This document shows, piece after piece, positions 11,240 through 23,754 of a stretch of DNA of 64,000 nucleotides. Under the pieces are notes generated by a model. The model was given only the letters and a program-made list of their open reading frames with translations, searched no databases and was not told the origin of the DNA. Source of the stretch: Dendrocalamus latiflorus (Eukaryota > Streptophyta > Magnoliopsida > Poales > Poaceae); the NCBI GenBank assembly GCA_017311315.1, contig CM029647.1:7741077-7805076 (forward strand), read 5' to 3'. Made by a program: the position numbers and the translations under genes. Within the stretch, counting starts at the first letter, position 1, and every line of letters begins with the position of its first letter.

Positions 11240-12593
11240 CAACCTAAGCTGTATCTATTTTTCTATCTTGTATCAAGGTTGTACAGTATATTTGTGCGCT
11301 CTCGTTCTCCTGAGGGTTTGACAAAAGCTAATATTATTTGTACATATATTACGATATGTTCTGTGGAGGGTTAAATGTACCCTTGTGCGGACGAACATAA
11401 TAGAATGCATCGTTATTTATGAATGCTATCGCAATTCATGTTTTACAACTGTCTTAGAATGTTACCGTGAAAGGCTCATTGGGCCGAAGGTTTGTTGTCC
11501 CTCTTGCGAATAAAGTACCTAATGTTGGACGCTTTAAACGTGAGGCGGTCAATTCTCTTCTACCAAGTTGTTATTATCTTCTTAAAGCAATGTTATCCTT
11601 GTGTTTGAGTGCTTGCGTGTTTCAGATATCGTCTAATGGCTTATTTTTTCCTTGATGATTAGATGAGTCGTGGGGACTCCTTTCCCCCGGGGTTTGGCGT
11701 ATGACGGTACGTAAGACTCGGTGGCGGAGTCGTTGCCTGAAAAGAAAATAGCTCCGTCAGTGGTGGTCACGTAACCACTAGCATGTTGGACACATTCATC
11801 GGGGGATAGCTTCGTTGGCAGCCGGGTATCCCTAAAACGTGTGATGGTGGTTGTGGGAGTACTTCCTTTTCTATTTTGTGTACACCATTGACGGAGATCA
11901 CGAATTCTGGAGCTGCTTGAAGATTCCGAACGTGTTTGTGGCTAAGTGTGCTCCACGGCGATCGCATCAATGTGATTTAAGTCCTTTCACGCGGTCCCGG
12001 CTAGTTGTGTTCTTTTCAGTTTGAGGTTTATAACTGGTTGATAATTTATGAGGGTTTATACTAACGAGCTGAATATTGATAGACTGGTAAGACGTTTTTT
12101 AAAAAAACTACCATAATAACCTAGTTTGAAAAGAAAAAAATTGATATATTTGTTTGTTCAAAAAGGCCATCTTGTTGGAAAGCTGCTAGGGCAGATAACA
12201 CTCATGGTGGTGATTAATTGTTGTCACGCCTTGAAGACACAAGGCCGTTCTACTTCTAGGTGGCGATTGCGCGATCGCCATGTAAAATGGCACGCGTGTA
12301 ATTGCGCGGCATACGAACCTACGCTTCGTTTGTGTTCTTTGTGACACTGAATTCCGTGGGAATCCCAGGCAGATCCGGCAAAAGCACAGTAATATCCACA
12401 ATCGTGTCCGAAGATCCCTAGATTTGAATCAGAGCTCCGCGACGTGAACTTTAAAAACAGAAATAACTCGCATCTCCTCACAAGTAGGGCAAGTGTGTGT
12501 ACCTAATCTATTCATCCTCTCCTCCCCCAGATTTGTCAGATCGATCAAATCCATCCCCAAGTGCGACGGACACGAATCAGGTGCAGACGCTAT
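11240..12593. other. ATG18 3' flank and unclassified DNA
   Basis: The first 200-250 bp are probably the ATG18 3' UTR. From about 11450 to 12580 there are only short frames without domains. Phrases such as 'catcgggggatagc' suggest an old LTR-retrotransposon fragment, but I could not define ends. Confidence 0.4.
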
Positions 12594-13091
12594 GGGCCTG
12601 TTTGGTTCACGTACGAGTAGAGCCTGGCTCGTATCTGAGAGCCAGGCTCTCGTGGGACAGGTTGAGCGCATGCAACGCTGTCGTGTTTGGTTCACGTACG
12701 AGTAGAGTCTGGCTGAGAAGAGATATTGTTTGGTTACCTGTACGAAGATATGTTGCATGAGATAAAAATAATATAAGATTATGATTATGATTATGAAGAT
12801 ATGTTATATGAGATGTTCGTATCTTATTATATCTTAAACTTCTTCAAAACACGTTAATAATACTTGATATTTACTAATATACACTAATAACATCATCAAC
12901 TGACTAATCACCTGCATCCCGCGAGCCTGGCTCCCCAGAAACGCCCGATTCCCACGTTTCTCCAGAGCCTGGCTGCGGGGGGAATCTTGCATGAGCAGAG
13001 CCAGGCTGAACCCAGCGACCAGGCAACCAAACAAGGAGACCCTGCATCCGGCCAGCCTGGTTCAACCGGATGCAGGCAACCAAACAGGCCC
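12594..13091. mobile_element. Inverted-repeat DNA element (about 500 bp)
   Basis: The termini GGGCCTGTTTGGTT and AACCAAACAGGCCC are perfect complements, and the pairing extends into the flanks (CGCTAT on the left, TATAGCG on the right). An inner phrase 'gtttggttcacgtacgagta' occurs twice (about 12599 and 12686), and 'agcctggct' recurs on both strands. There is no coding capacity. No clear TSD was found, so the superfamily is uncertain. Confidence 0.65.
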
Positions 13092-13156
13092 TATAGCGAC
13101 CGCGACTTTGGCAGTGGCCTGATTCAAACCGTCCAAAAGAAACCAAACGGCCAGAT

Positions 13157-13540
13157 TGAAACACCCTGAAAGTTTTCAACCTTTTTGAATTTTTCCTGGA
13201 TTTTGGGATGAATTTTTGAGACCTTTCCCGATTTGGAAATCTCCAACGGATTACGCTTTCCTTTTCAGGCTTTCCGCTTTCCATTCTCCTTGGCGCCTTC
13301 TTCCTTTTCCGCCTCCTCCCTCTGCCTATGCCCGCGCACGAGTGCGCCTTGCCCTCGGTTTCGCCTCACCGACCGCGCCGTGCTGTCGCCGTCCGGTTGC
13401 AGCCGTGCGGCGTTGCCGTTGACATCTCTGCCCCTTCTCCCTCCCCACGCAATGTGTCGTCGCCCATCTCGCGCTCATTTCCCTCCCGCGGGCAGCGTCG
13501 TCTCATCCTAGCTTCTTGCTTTCAAAGTTCAAATGTTCAA
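13157..13540 (+). repeat. Truncated LTR related to the young gypsy element
   Basis: It begins TGAAACACCCTGAAAG and continues with a 'ttttgaa' and 'ggatt' rich stretch, then a pyrimidine- and GC-rich block, in the same order as the start of the 3515-bp LTRs at 46195 and 53572. The preceding 'gat' also matches the 3' LTR junction. Only about the first 380 bp are recognisable, and the right end is not defined. Confidence 0.45.
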
Positions 13541-15289
13541 TGACCTTCATAGCTAACGAAGTAATGACCAGCCAACCAAAATATATATTAAATTTTGTGA
13601 TTTAGATTTTTATGGTTTCAATTTTATAATCTTTAAAATATTTATGGGTCAGGGCTTTAATATTAGAATACCCTATTTCTTTTTTTTTGCAATAATTGAA
13701 TTAGAAAATTTTTCAATGTGTTTCAATATCTAATTCAATGTGTTCTAACTTTCAATAGTTATCACCTCCTTATGGTAGATAGTCTATAGTCATGGAGCGT
13801 TTTTTAAAAAGATAAGCACCATGTTCAAGTGCAAATGCTACGAATGCAGAAAGGAAGAGGAGATTCAGTTTGATCCAGAGAAAAGGAAAAGAATAGACGA
13901 TTGTCTCTCTAATAAAAAAATGTGGTAAGAAAAAAGTATTTGGATAGTGGGTCTTACCAATCTCGCACATATGATTTTCCATATACAATGTTTGGAAAAA
14001 CAAAAGAGAAGATTTAACCCTACATTGTTTGATTAGTATGGCAGTTGACTTGAGTATAGCGAGTCTACTATCTACTACATTATCGATGGATGATTCTTTT
14101 ATTTGCGTAGAGCAACAATTGCCATTAATATAAATACAAACCCTAGGACCTGGCATTTTAACAAAGCATGTTTCCAACAGTTAAGTGATGCAATATGTAT
14201 ATAGTGGTGCTGGCTACATCCGCCAATGCTAGATTTTAGACTAGCTAACTCGTATTAACACTGGAGTACTTCCCTCCAGGAAAAACACAAAGGTTGGAGT
14301 ACTTCCCTCCAATTGGTTTTTCTTCCCACCCGTAAGATTTTTAGAAAAAGAACTAACTCGAGGAAAATCTCATGTATGCCCTTGACCGTGGGCACGGCTA
14401 TTCGAATAGTTTATTCTCTACAGAGATTGTATACTTTACCCACAAGAGACAATCCGCTCGTTGCTCCACACGATTCCTTAGTCATGTGGTTGAGTAGATC
14501 ATCACAATAACTTTTCAAAATATCTAGCCCCTTTTTGTCATCTCACCCTATGGGCTGCTCCCACTTGTGGTGGGTCCCATACTTTGCACGGGATGTAACC
14601 ACAGAAACTAACGCCTTCGGACTCCACTCTCCATAACGCTAGCACGGCTGGAAACGTCACCCTCCTCTTGGTGTCCCTTTAGGCCTCCCCTTGCCCTCAC
14701 AACACTTCTTTCCACTACCGATGAGATGAGCTCCGGGGGTTCGATAGATTTACTTAGCCAAGTTGCAATTTGCAGACTTATGGTCGTACTATTGTACATG
14801 GAGATGTCATCATAGGATTAAGTCCTTAATGCATCCGGGCATTTCAATCCACAATCCATATGTGCTACTTCCACACCCACCACTCTTACCACCCGCCCAG
14901 ACAGGTATAGCAAGTTTTGAGGGTTTTGAGAAACCTAAAATAAGTTATCACAAAATATCCAGCCACATACATCCCGTGACTGTCCCAAAACTAAAGTTCA
15001 GGTTTTTGGAAGCTATGATCAGGGTAACTGATGCCCTAGATTGGACAGAACGCGCATGGCATTTAATTAAGACATATACCTATTTAGAGTAATAGGAGTA
15101 ATACCTATGGCGACAAGGTACATGGGCTATCAAATTTCAGGGAAGGTATATATATATATAAACTTCCAGATTTTCAAGTAGGTGATATCTACCTTATAGT
15201 TCACATATTTTGTACATGAAATAACACATGCAGTATGACTAACTTTAAACAAAGATAATTTGCAAGAAACATAGGAGCAAAATGATCAA
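13541..15289. other. Intergenic, no gene recognised
   Basis: This is AT-rich DNA with stop-filled frames. The phrase 'gagtacttccctcc' occurs twice (about 14264 and 14298). I see no domain, splice pattern or terminal repeat. Confidence 0.45.
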
Positions 15290-16446
15290 AATGTTGACTC
15301 GCCTGGGTCCAAAGGCAGAGGGTCTTGCTGGTCTTGAGGTAGATCGTCTTGCGACTCAGGTGCGACTTCAAATTCTATTCAGACGGAGAAAGCCGACAAA
15401 GAAGAAAACATACATGGAGAACAATAAGCATAAAATAATAAGCAAATGAGCCCAAAATTAAACCAAACTGAAACCAACAGAAAGAGCTTGAATTTAGAAA
15501 AATTTTAAACAAGTTTCACCCAAATCAGAGTTACGACGAGAGAGAACGAGCTCTTTGAAGTCTTATTTTCAGGAAAAATCCCCAAAAAATGAAAGAGGAG
15601 AGAGAGTCTCTCTATTACAGGTGGGTCCCGTGCGGGTTTATTTTATTTTCGGAATAAATCTTTATTTCAGAAAATCTCAGTGTATGACATGTGGGGTCCA
15701 CGGCAGTTTAAATATTTCTTTTTCTGAAAACAGGCCAGAGACCGACATGTGGGGCCTAGGTACTATGCAAGCAGTGCATTAGGGCCCACTTGTCAGTGAC
15801 TTAAGCTTTTAACCCAGTGTTTAACCGTTTCTTTAATCGAAGTGGGGCCTACGCGTCAGCCTAACAGAGGGTTTAAATCTACTCGGACCCACAGGTCAGT
15901 GACATGTTAATGTTGGCTAACTCTGGCGGTTAACGGTTAACCGGGAGTTAATCACGCGGGAGCAGAGCTCGGCCGGCCGAGCGACGGCGAGGTCTGCCGG
16001 CGGCGAGGGAGGCCACGGTCGCGCGGGGAGATGCCCAAAATGGACTGCTCAGTCCCGCGGCACCCGACGGTGGGTTGAATCGGCCTAAGGTGGACCGTAA
16101 GGTTGCCGGCGGCGAGCCAGGCGGCGGCGGAGACCGGGAATGGTCGCGGCGGCGATTCTTGCCGTAAGGGGCCGATTAGGCGACGGTAAGGCATCTAGGG
16201 GTTGCCCGGAGCTCACCTTTGCAGAGAGTAGGGCTCGGGGAAGCTCGAGGGAGGCTGGCGTCGGGAGGTTCAATCGGCGGTGGGGGTCGATCAGCGCCAG
16301 AGAAGATGAGTGGATGAAGATTCGAATTGTTGGCTTGGTCGGCTTCGTGGGGGTGGCGAGGATGCTTCGGCTGCGAGGAATTGACCGGAGACCCTCGGAA
16401 TCGGCGGCGACAGGAGGTGGCCGGAGTCGGTGAAGAAACGAGCGCC
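15290..16446 (-). repeat. LTR-like repeat, minus strand, interrupted by CACTA
   Basis: On the minus strand this reads as a GC-rich, exon-like block with a 'caaag|gtgagctcc' donor-like site. It is followed by several 'gggcccac(a/t)tgtcag'-type phrases and a run into 'ggcgagtcaaca', a layout common in grass gypsy LTRs. It continues at 18149-18290 on the other side of the CACTA insertion. No coding domain is visible. A decayed host gene cannot be excluded. Confidence 0.35.
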
Positions 16447-18145
16447 CACTACTACAGAAAGCCTAATAGTAGACGCTAAATCACAGACGGTTTTGTGAAA
16501 CCGTCTGTGATGTACACTATTACAGACGGTTTTAATTTGGAGGCCGTCTGTGGTATTTATGGCGGGAAAAAGTAGTATCACAGACGGTTCTTACCGTTGA
16601 ACCGTATGTGATATTCCAATATCACAGACGGTTTTATAATAAAAACCGTCTGTGATATTTCAGATTATCACAGACGGTTTTTTATTAAAAACCGTCTGTG
16701 ATACGTTTCCCGCCTTGCAATCCCTCAAAATTTCAAATATTCCCGCTTAAGTCCGAGTATGATTCAGTTTTGAGACACCTTCAGTAAAACGGGCATAACT
16801 TTTGCATACGGTGTCCGTTTTCGACGTTCTTGTACTCGTTGGAAAGCTAACGACGAGCCCGATCCAAAAAAAAAACGACCAGCTTGCGCCCGTCGCCCTC
16901 CAAGATCCCGAAAATCGGCCATCTTTGGACCTAAACCTGCGTCGCAAGTTTTTGGTGTCTGTTTTTGCCCTTTTTCTTGGTCTTCCTTTCGGAATTTGGA
17001 TTTTGCTTCAACTACAAAGTTGTAGATCTCGTTGAAACCTTTTAAATGAGTATATATAAGCTATATAAAACGTTGCTATTTTATCTTTTCAGACTAGTTG
17101 TTTATATTGCATCGGTATATAAAATTCTGTGCTCTAATTCACAGACGGTTCTATATATAGAACCGTCTGTGATATGCATTCATCACAGACGGTTCTAGCC
17201 AATAGAACCGTCTGTGATAATCTGACCGCTGGGCCCGTCGATCCTCTTCAACCCAATCTCCGTTCCCGCGCCAAAAATTTCGAACTCCCGCCTCTCCCTC
17301 CCTCTCCCTCCCCTATAAATATAACCAAACCCAGCCTGTCTCCTCTTCCTTGCTATCCTCTTCCTTGCTATCCTCCTCCTTGCTGTCCTCCTCCTTGCTG
17401 TCCTCCTGCTTGCTATTCTTCTCCTCCTTGCTATTCTCCTCCTCCTTGCAAACGACGCACAAGTCTACGGGAGACAAGACACCGCAGGGGCGAGAAGGCA
17501 TCCAGCTCATGCGTTGCATCAGGGGCGAGAAGACATAGAAGATCTTTGCTTTTTCTCTGTTCTTGTTGTGTAACCTGCTTGTTGTTTTGGGATATTGTAA
17601 TCTTTTTCTCTGTTCTTGTTGTGTAACCTGCTGTTCTTGTTGTGTAACCTTCTCGTTGTTTTGGGATATTGTAATGGTAGGCTCTAATCTTAATAAAAAT
17701 GGATGTTTTATGTTTGTGAAATGAATTGAGATGTGAATTGGATATGTATACATATACATGTTGATCTGCTTGTTTCAGAGGGCATGACTAGCATTTCCTG
17801 AGGCTAGCCAATAAACAGAAATAGGTTTAGGAGTAGAAGAGAATATCACAGACGGTTTTATAATAAAAACCGTCTGTGATTTATAAATATCACAGACGGT
17901 TTTTAGTTAAAAACCGTCTGTGATTTATAAATATCACAGACGGTTTTTAGTTAAGAACCGTCTGTGATATTTAATATCACAGACGGTTTTTAGTTAAAAA
18001 CCGTCTGTGATATTAAAATCACAGACGGTTCGAAAACCGTCTGTGATGACCTCGTATTATCACTGACCCATAAATTCAGACGGTTCACAAAACCGTCTGT
18101 GATGACGTTTTTGAACCGTCTGTGATGGTCTTTTCTGTAGTAGTG
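16447..18145. mobile_element. Non-autonomous CACTA (En/Spm) element, 1699 bp
   Basis: It starts CACTACTACAGAAA and ends TTTTCTGTAGTAGTG, the standard CACTA terminus. The flanking 3-bp duplication is GCC (16444-16446 and 18146-18148). Both subterminal zones are packed with a 13-15 base word, 'atcacagacggtt', arranged as head-to-head pairs 'cacagacggtt(n)aaccgtctgtg'. These are likely transposase-binding repeats and would form strong hairpins. No transposase is encoded. The element must be mobilised by an autonomous relative. Confidence 0.92.
17230..17700 (+). other. Transcription-unit-like core of the CACTA element
   Basis: Between the subterminal arrays lies DNA with a TATA box (TATAAATA, 17314-17321), a pyrimidine-rich 12-bp-like repeat ('tcctcctccttgctg' variants, 17340-17450), two copies of 'ttctctgttcttgttgtgta' (about 17551 and 17610), and AATAAA at 17692. 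The open frame at 17174-17626 is low-complexity and not convincing. This could be a captured gene or promoter fragment, or a decayed piece of the parent element. Confidence 0.4.
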
Positions 18146-18889
18146 GCCGGTGGGCTGCAAAAAGGGGGGGAAGCCGATTAGGCTCGCTGGGAGCTTCCGG
18201 GGAATGTAAAGAGTTCGAGGAGAAGAGTAATGCCGAGCGAGAGCCTCCGGGGTAGGCTGGCAGCGGTGGCGGCCTGATGGACAATTTGTTCTAGTCCATT
18301 CAACATAGAGATTAACTATTGGTCCAACTGTCTTAGCAAATAAGGGAGAAGGACTACCTAAAATAATTAGTGCACTGAGAAGATATTAGAAGCGGACAAC
18401 AACAACTGAACAAATTACTCCGTTATAATCACCCAGACAAAATATTAAAGAAAATATCCTAGTTTGATTAGTCCAAATCCAATTAATGGGGTATTCTCCC
18501 CCAATTAGTAGGTGTTTTCTCTTACTTGATTGTTATACCAGCTTATCTTTACTAACAATTATATTTCACTAGTTTTTAGTCTCAAAATTTAGTTAAATAA
18601 TTTGTATATTTTTCTTCACATAAGAGTCTCTCAGTACTTGGTGGTAATTGTTCGTAGTACGGTAATAATTGACAGCTATTTATGCTTCAAGCATAATCAA
18701 ATTAAGTACAGCTCAACGTCTTGAGTGAAAAACAGAGGATAGTCCCTCACAAAAAAAAAGGGATAGTAAAAAAGGCTGCCATTTACTGGAGCTTTATCAG
18801 CTAAATTGCCTTGATGGCCCCTATGATCCTGACATTTTAGAACAAAGGTACAGGATTTTACCATGAATTGATGGGAGTTCTTCCTAGCT
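18146..18889. other. End of LTR-like host repeat, then intergenic
   Basis: 18149-18290 continues the minus-strand LTR-like repeat broken by CACTA. 18291-18889 is AT-rich and contains the probable 3' UTR of the PIG-Y-like gene. No other feature is seen. Confidence 0.4.
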
Positions 18890-19393
18890 TCATGCATGCT
18901 TGAACATCTTCATGCTTAGCCAGTGCAGATAAACAGCCACAATTATCACAGGAAGTGTCAAGGGCACGAATAGGCAGTAACACCTGGTAAGGGACAAATC
19001 AATTACGTGAATCTGTTAATCAGTTACACTATATATGCAGTTACATGTTCATCCATGATCAATCAAAGTAAATGATATTAACTACTAATTTGATTCACCT
19101 ATGTTTACAGTCACTTGGTGCCAGGTATAATGTTTACTACTAAATAGTTAGCCGTACCTAAGTAAACAGAGCATGATCATATATTAGTTGCAAAGAAGAA
19201 AAAAGAAACAATTCGATGATCATCTTCCCTGGCTTGAGATTCCTTACCTATCATTTTGGATGGCAGACAGAAGCCGGTTTTCATATGGTGGGAGCAGCTT
19301 GGACACAATGGCGGCGTAGAAGAAACCCACAAATAATATGATGCCAAATGCAACGAATGCTGACCCCATCAGCTGATCTCTAGAAAAATGCAT
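18890..19393 (-). CDS. PIG-Y-like subunit of GPI-GlcNAc transferase
   Basis: Coding exons are 19393-19248 and 18983-18890 on the minus strand, joined by a GT-AG intron; the product is 79 aa. PIG-Y is a small ER membrane subunit of the complex that adds GlcNAc to phosphatidylinositol, the first step of GPI-anchor synthesis. The protein is two hydrophobic helices (about residues 10-31 and 52-68) joined by a short loop 'SKLLPPYENRLLSAIQNDR', ending 'HWLSMKMFKHA'. The second helix and the K-F/M-(K/R)-H tail match the family. I chose the ATG at 19393. The frame is open upstream to an AG at about 19456, so an upstream non-coding or short coding exon is likely (perhaps in 19680-20000). Identification rests on family memory of a very short protein. 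Confidence 0.75.
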
Positions 19394-20907
19394 CTCCAGA
19401 TCAACAAACCCTTTTGCCTTTGGTGTTTGAACCTTCACTCCTCCAGAGATACACTGAACAGAGGAGAATCAGCAAAGTTGAACTGTCATAGGAGGGCTCT
19501 TTAATAACTGAAGTTTCAGGTTTTAATGATTCATAAGTTTGTCAATAGTCAGACTAAAAGACCACCACATTGAAACCAGAACAGTTCCCTGAATCACCAC
19601 GAAGATTGTTTTTACCCTCCATTCAACCCTATGAAATGTGCATCAGCCGTGCAATAAATCCGAAATTTTACTAATGCTGAGCAGTGAGCAGTAGCACCAA
19701 TACGAGCACGAACAGCGCAAGGCTGCGGGCTACTACTTCTCTGGGGCATTACATCGAACACCTTGCGGTCGCACAGCGCAAGGCAGACAGGCAGCCACCC
19801 ACCTCACGTCGTCGTCGTCCACACCCAACCCAACGACAATGCTCGACAAGGAAGAGAAGAAGAGCAGAAGGCGGCCGGCCATACATACGTCCGTAGCGAA
19901 GAAGCGAGCCACCGAACGACCAAATTAGGCGGGGAGTCGTCGACGTCCTCCTCTTGGTGCAGCGCCGAGTGAGTGAGGCGTACCGTCGCGTACGTGCCTA
20001 TGCAGCTTGTGTCAGTGATTGGAGATTTGGAAGCATTGGTTGGAGTCAGCAGGACAGGAAGGCTCGGTTCATGTATGCTGTACCACTCTCAACCCTACGC
20101 CAAAGGTTAAATGAAATTATAAGAAAATAGATTAGCTACAGCTGCAACCTTTTCCCACAACACATAGTCCACAATATAACAGAAAAAAGCAAAAAAGGGG
20201 GAGTGTTGGGGGGGGGGGGGGGGGATTTGCTAACGCCTGGACGTGCCAATCTGGCCGCTAGCTCCATGCGGTTGGTTGCAACAAAAAAATTTAATAAAAA
20301 TCTCAAAGTTGCATATATGAAATCAATCTGTTACACACATAAAATCAAAACATTGTATATATAAAATAAAAATAATAAAAATATTACACACATAAAATCA
20401 AAATATTGCAATAAAAAATAACACCTACCTCCCATGGCAAAGGTCTCGAGTGTGGCAGCGGCGGGTGGTGGGAAGGTGGCGTGCGCGCCGTGGATCCGGC
20501 ACTAGGAGAAGGCCACCCGCATCCTTGCGGTGTATGCGCGCCGTGGATCCGGCACTAGGAGAAGGCCACCGCATCCTTGCGGTGTACGGACGTGCGGCCA
20601 AGCAAACGACGAGCTGCAACTAGGAGACGCAGTGACCGAGCCGCCCAACAGCGCGCAAGAGCCGGAGTCGGCTCAGTCGAAGGAGCTGCGGCGCGGCAGT
20701 GGCCAAGACCGGAGGCGGTTAGAGGCGAGCTGGTAGCTGGGCAACACAGATGAGAAGCGAGCAGCCAGCGGCGTGGGCCAAGACCGAGCTGGTGCTGGCG
20801 AGGCCTGTGGCGCGGCGGTGGCCGGCGCCAACTAGAACCATGCAGAGCCGGTGGCATGGAGGAGCTGCCGGTGCTGGAGGAAGAAATGGAGGCGCAGTCG
20901 GTAGTGG
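19394..20907. other. 5' flank of the PIG-Y-like gene and low-complexity DNA
   Basis: The region may hold an upstream leader exon of the minus-strand gene. It contains a run of 17 G (20208-20224) and a 55-bp tandem duplication built on 'gcgcgccgtggatccggcac' (about 20482 and 20533). It ends in GC-rich sequence without a recognised domain, up to the copia LTR. Confidence 0.45.
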
Positions 20908-21173
20908 TGCTGGAAGTACCAAAATAGAGATAGATCATTCGGTTAGACTCAGTTTTGTATAGATAAGGCCGATGTGACAAATGTTTTCTCTGATCTCCAT
21001 GTAAAGCGGAACCGAAACTTGAACTTCGGTCTCCTGTAGCTAATTCAACATAGGGTTCTTGCCGAGATATATAACATATGATTGCGCTGCCTCTGTATGT
21101 TGAGCAGAGTAACAATCAACCTTTTCTCTCCTGATTCTTCCTCTTCCTTCCAAATACACTTAGAAGTCTTTCA
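20908..21173 (+). repeat. 5' LTR of the copia element
   Basis: The left LTR is 266 bp. It starts TGCTGGAAGTACC (the 3' copy starts TGTTGG) and ends 'gtctttca'. It differs from the 3' LTR at roughly 20 positions by eye, so the element is moderately old. Confidence 0.9.
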
Positions 21174-21203
21174 TGGTATCAGAGCTACTCAAACTCTAGC
21201 GAG

Positions 21204-22405
21204 ATGGCTGGACAGATCACCAATGATGTTGCTACTGCAGTCGATATCCTCCCACACCATCTTTCTCCCATCTAATCAACATCAAGCTTTCTAGGGAGAA
21301 TTATCTCCTCTGGAAGACACAGATATTGCCCTATCTCCGTGGGCATAAGCTGCTTAGTTATGTGGACGGATCAATTCCATCTCCAGAGAAGACAATCTCC
21401 AAGACCATGGAAGGCATGGAAACTTTTACTCCCAATCCAGCATATGCGATGTGGCTGCGGCAGGACCAAGTAGTCCTCAACACACTTCTCTCATCCCTTG
21501 AGAAGGAAGTGCTGGCGCAAGTGCTTTTCATGACCTCGGCTCGCGAGGTCTGGATGGCTCTGGAGCGCATGTTCTCATCATGCTCATGTGCAAGGGCCAT
21601 GCAAATCCGGAGGCAATTGGCTTTGACGCACAAGAAGGAAGAATCCATCACAGATTATTTCAACAAGGTGAAGCAGCTCACTAACACACTGGCCTCGATT
21701 GGTCAGCCTCTTTATGATGATGAAGTGATCACCTATATGTTTGCTGGCCTTGACACGGAGTATGACTCCCTTGTCACCTCGATCACCACTCGACCAAAGC
21801 CAATCTCCATCAACGACTTGTATGCACACATGGTGAGTTACAAGATGAGACTTGCACTTAATAATCCCGTTGCAAATCACTAGGCAAATTTTGTGAGCCA
21901 CAACAGAGGAGGAAGAACGGGGAATCGAGGTTGTGGACGTGGCCGTAATAATGGCCGTGACAAGCCCTGGCATCGGCAATGTCATGGTGGACAGACACAA
22001 CGCACAAGTGAAGGAAAACCGACGTGTCAAGTCTGTGGGAAAATTGGGCATCTTGCCTTAGTTTGCTACCACAGATTTGATCATTCCTTCCAGGTGAACA
22101 ATGGGCGAGTTGCTGCAATAGCAACCACTTCATTCTATTGTGACAACACCTGGTATGCTGACTCTGGAGCTACTGATTACATAACAAAGGATCCTGACAA
22201 GCTTAGTGTCAAGGAAAGTTATCATGGGAAAGATCAAGTCCAGACTGCCAATAGGACAGGTATGGTTATTCATCATGTTGGCCATGCACGTATGCAAACG
22301 CCTACTATACCTTTGCATCTAAATAATGTTCTTCACATTCCTCAAACCAATAAAAATCTTTTATCAGTTCAGAAGCTTGCCTCTGACAACAATGTCTATT
22401 TTTAA
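21204..22405 (+). pseudogene. Copia gag and protease, broken
   Basis: The frame opens 'MAGQITNDVATAVDILPHHL' at 21204, stops at TAA near 21275, and resumes in another frame with 'NYLLWKTQILPYLRGH'. It runs to 21883 through the UBN2-type Gag region. A new frame (21893-22405) carries the CCHC knuckle 'CQVCGKIGHLALVC' and the aspartic protease motif 'WYADSGATDYIT'. At least two frame breaks separate these parts. Confidence 0.85.
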
Positions 22406-23620
22406 TTTTATCCCACCTTATTTGTTGTCAAGGATCGATCCACGAAGGAAGTTCTTCTTAAAAGGAAATGTGAGGGCAGCCTGTACACTCTTGCATCCTT
22501 TTCCATGCCATCATCCAGCAGAGCTCTTGCTAGTGTCAAGTTGTCGACTGAAGAGCGGCACTCATGTCTTGGTCATGCATCTATTCCTACTGTTTTTCGA
22601 GTAGTGCAATCCAATAATCTTTCCTGTAAAGGAATGTTGAATAAAAGTGTTTGTGATGCTTGCTGATTGGGCAAGAGTCATCAACTCCCTTTTTATGCTT
22701 CTAAACGAGTCTCTATTTCACCTCTTGATCTTGTGTACACCGATGTATGGGGGCCGGCATGAACCTCATCCAAAGGTTTTAAATATTATGTGAGCTTTGT
22801 TGATGATTACAGTAAATTCACTTGGCTCTACCTGTTGAAGCATAAGTCGGAAGTTTATAAAACTTTCTTACTATTTCAATCTCATGTGGAGAGACTCCTC
22901 AACCGAAAGATTATGAGCATTCAATCAGACTGGGGTGGGGAATATAAAAAACTCAACTCTTTCTTTCAAAGTGTTGGGATCTCCCATCGGGTCTCATGCC
23001 CACACACTCATCAACAGAATGAATCTGCTAAATGCAAACACTGGCATATTGTAGAAACTGGACTCACTTTATTTGCACATTCTTTCATGCCTCTCAGATT
23101 TTTGGGATGAGGCATTCCAAATAGCCTGCTTCCTAATCAATCGGCTCCCAAGTAAAACCATAGAACACTCGACTCCTTTTGAGCGCTTATTTGGGTCCAA
23201 ACCAGATTACAATATGCTTAGAACCTTTGGTTATGCATGCTGGCCACACCTTCGCCCTTACAATAGTCACAAACTTGAATTTCGATCTTCTTGGTGTGTA
23301 TCCCTTAGCTATAGCTCAATGCACAAAGGGTACAAATGCTTGGACCCTAAATCTGGACACATATATGTGTCTAGAGATGTCACATTTGATGAGCATGTAT
23401 TTCCATTTGCTAGTGACTCTCAGTCGCACAGCCATCCATTTATTCTGAAATATGAATCCATTCCCCTTCCCTTGTCAGCCACTTCATTGTCATCACGAGC
23501 TGATCAACATATGAATATTATGGTCTCTGTTGGGCATTCTGATCTTGTTTTTGCAGAAACCTCACAACAAGGGGGACAGGAGATACTGCTGCTGCTTCAA
23601 TTTCTACTGCTGCTCTAGAC
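22406..23620 (+). pseudogene. Copia integrase, broken
   Basis: An HHCC zinc motif ('HSCLGHAS' ... 'SVCDAC') precedes a stop and the DDE core: 'YTDVWGPA', 'VSFVDDYSKFTWLYLL' and 'QSDWGGEY'. The position of the catalytic Glu (normally in a QQNG-x-AER context) reads 'QQNESAKCKH', so the Glu appears to be replaced by Lys. The C-terminal part (23073-23618) is in another frame. Confidence 0.85.
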
Positions 23621-23754
23621 TCTGCAGATTCTGCAACTATTGCCGGTGACAATACTGTTCCTGATCCGACAATACTGTTCCTGATCCAGTCACTATTTAA
23701 GAATCAGCGGCTGCCGGCACCAGAGAGACTACCGCAGCAACAGGTTTTCCTGTC

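Noticed and set aside
14763..15092. 109-aa plus-strand frame
   Set aside because: No domain, no codon-use signal and no splice context; probably chance.
17174..17626. 150-aa frame in the CACTA core
   Set aside because: It is made of pyrimidine-repeat codons and runs from a terminal hairpin into a repeat, with no domain.
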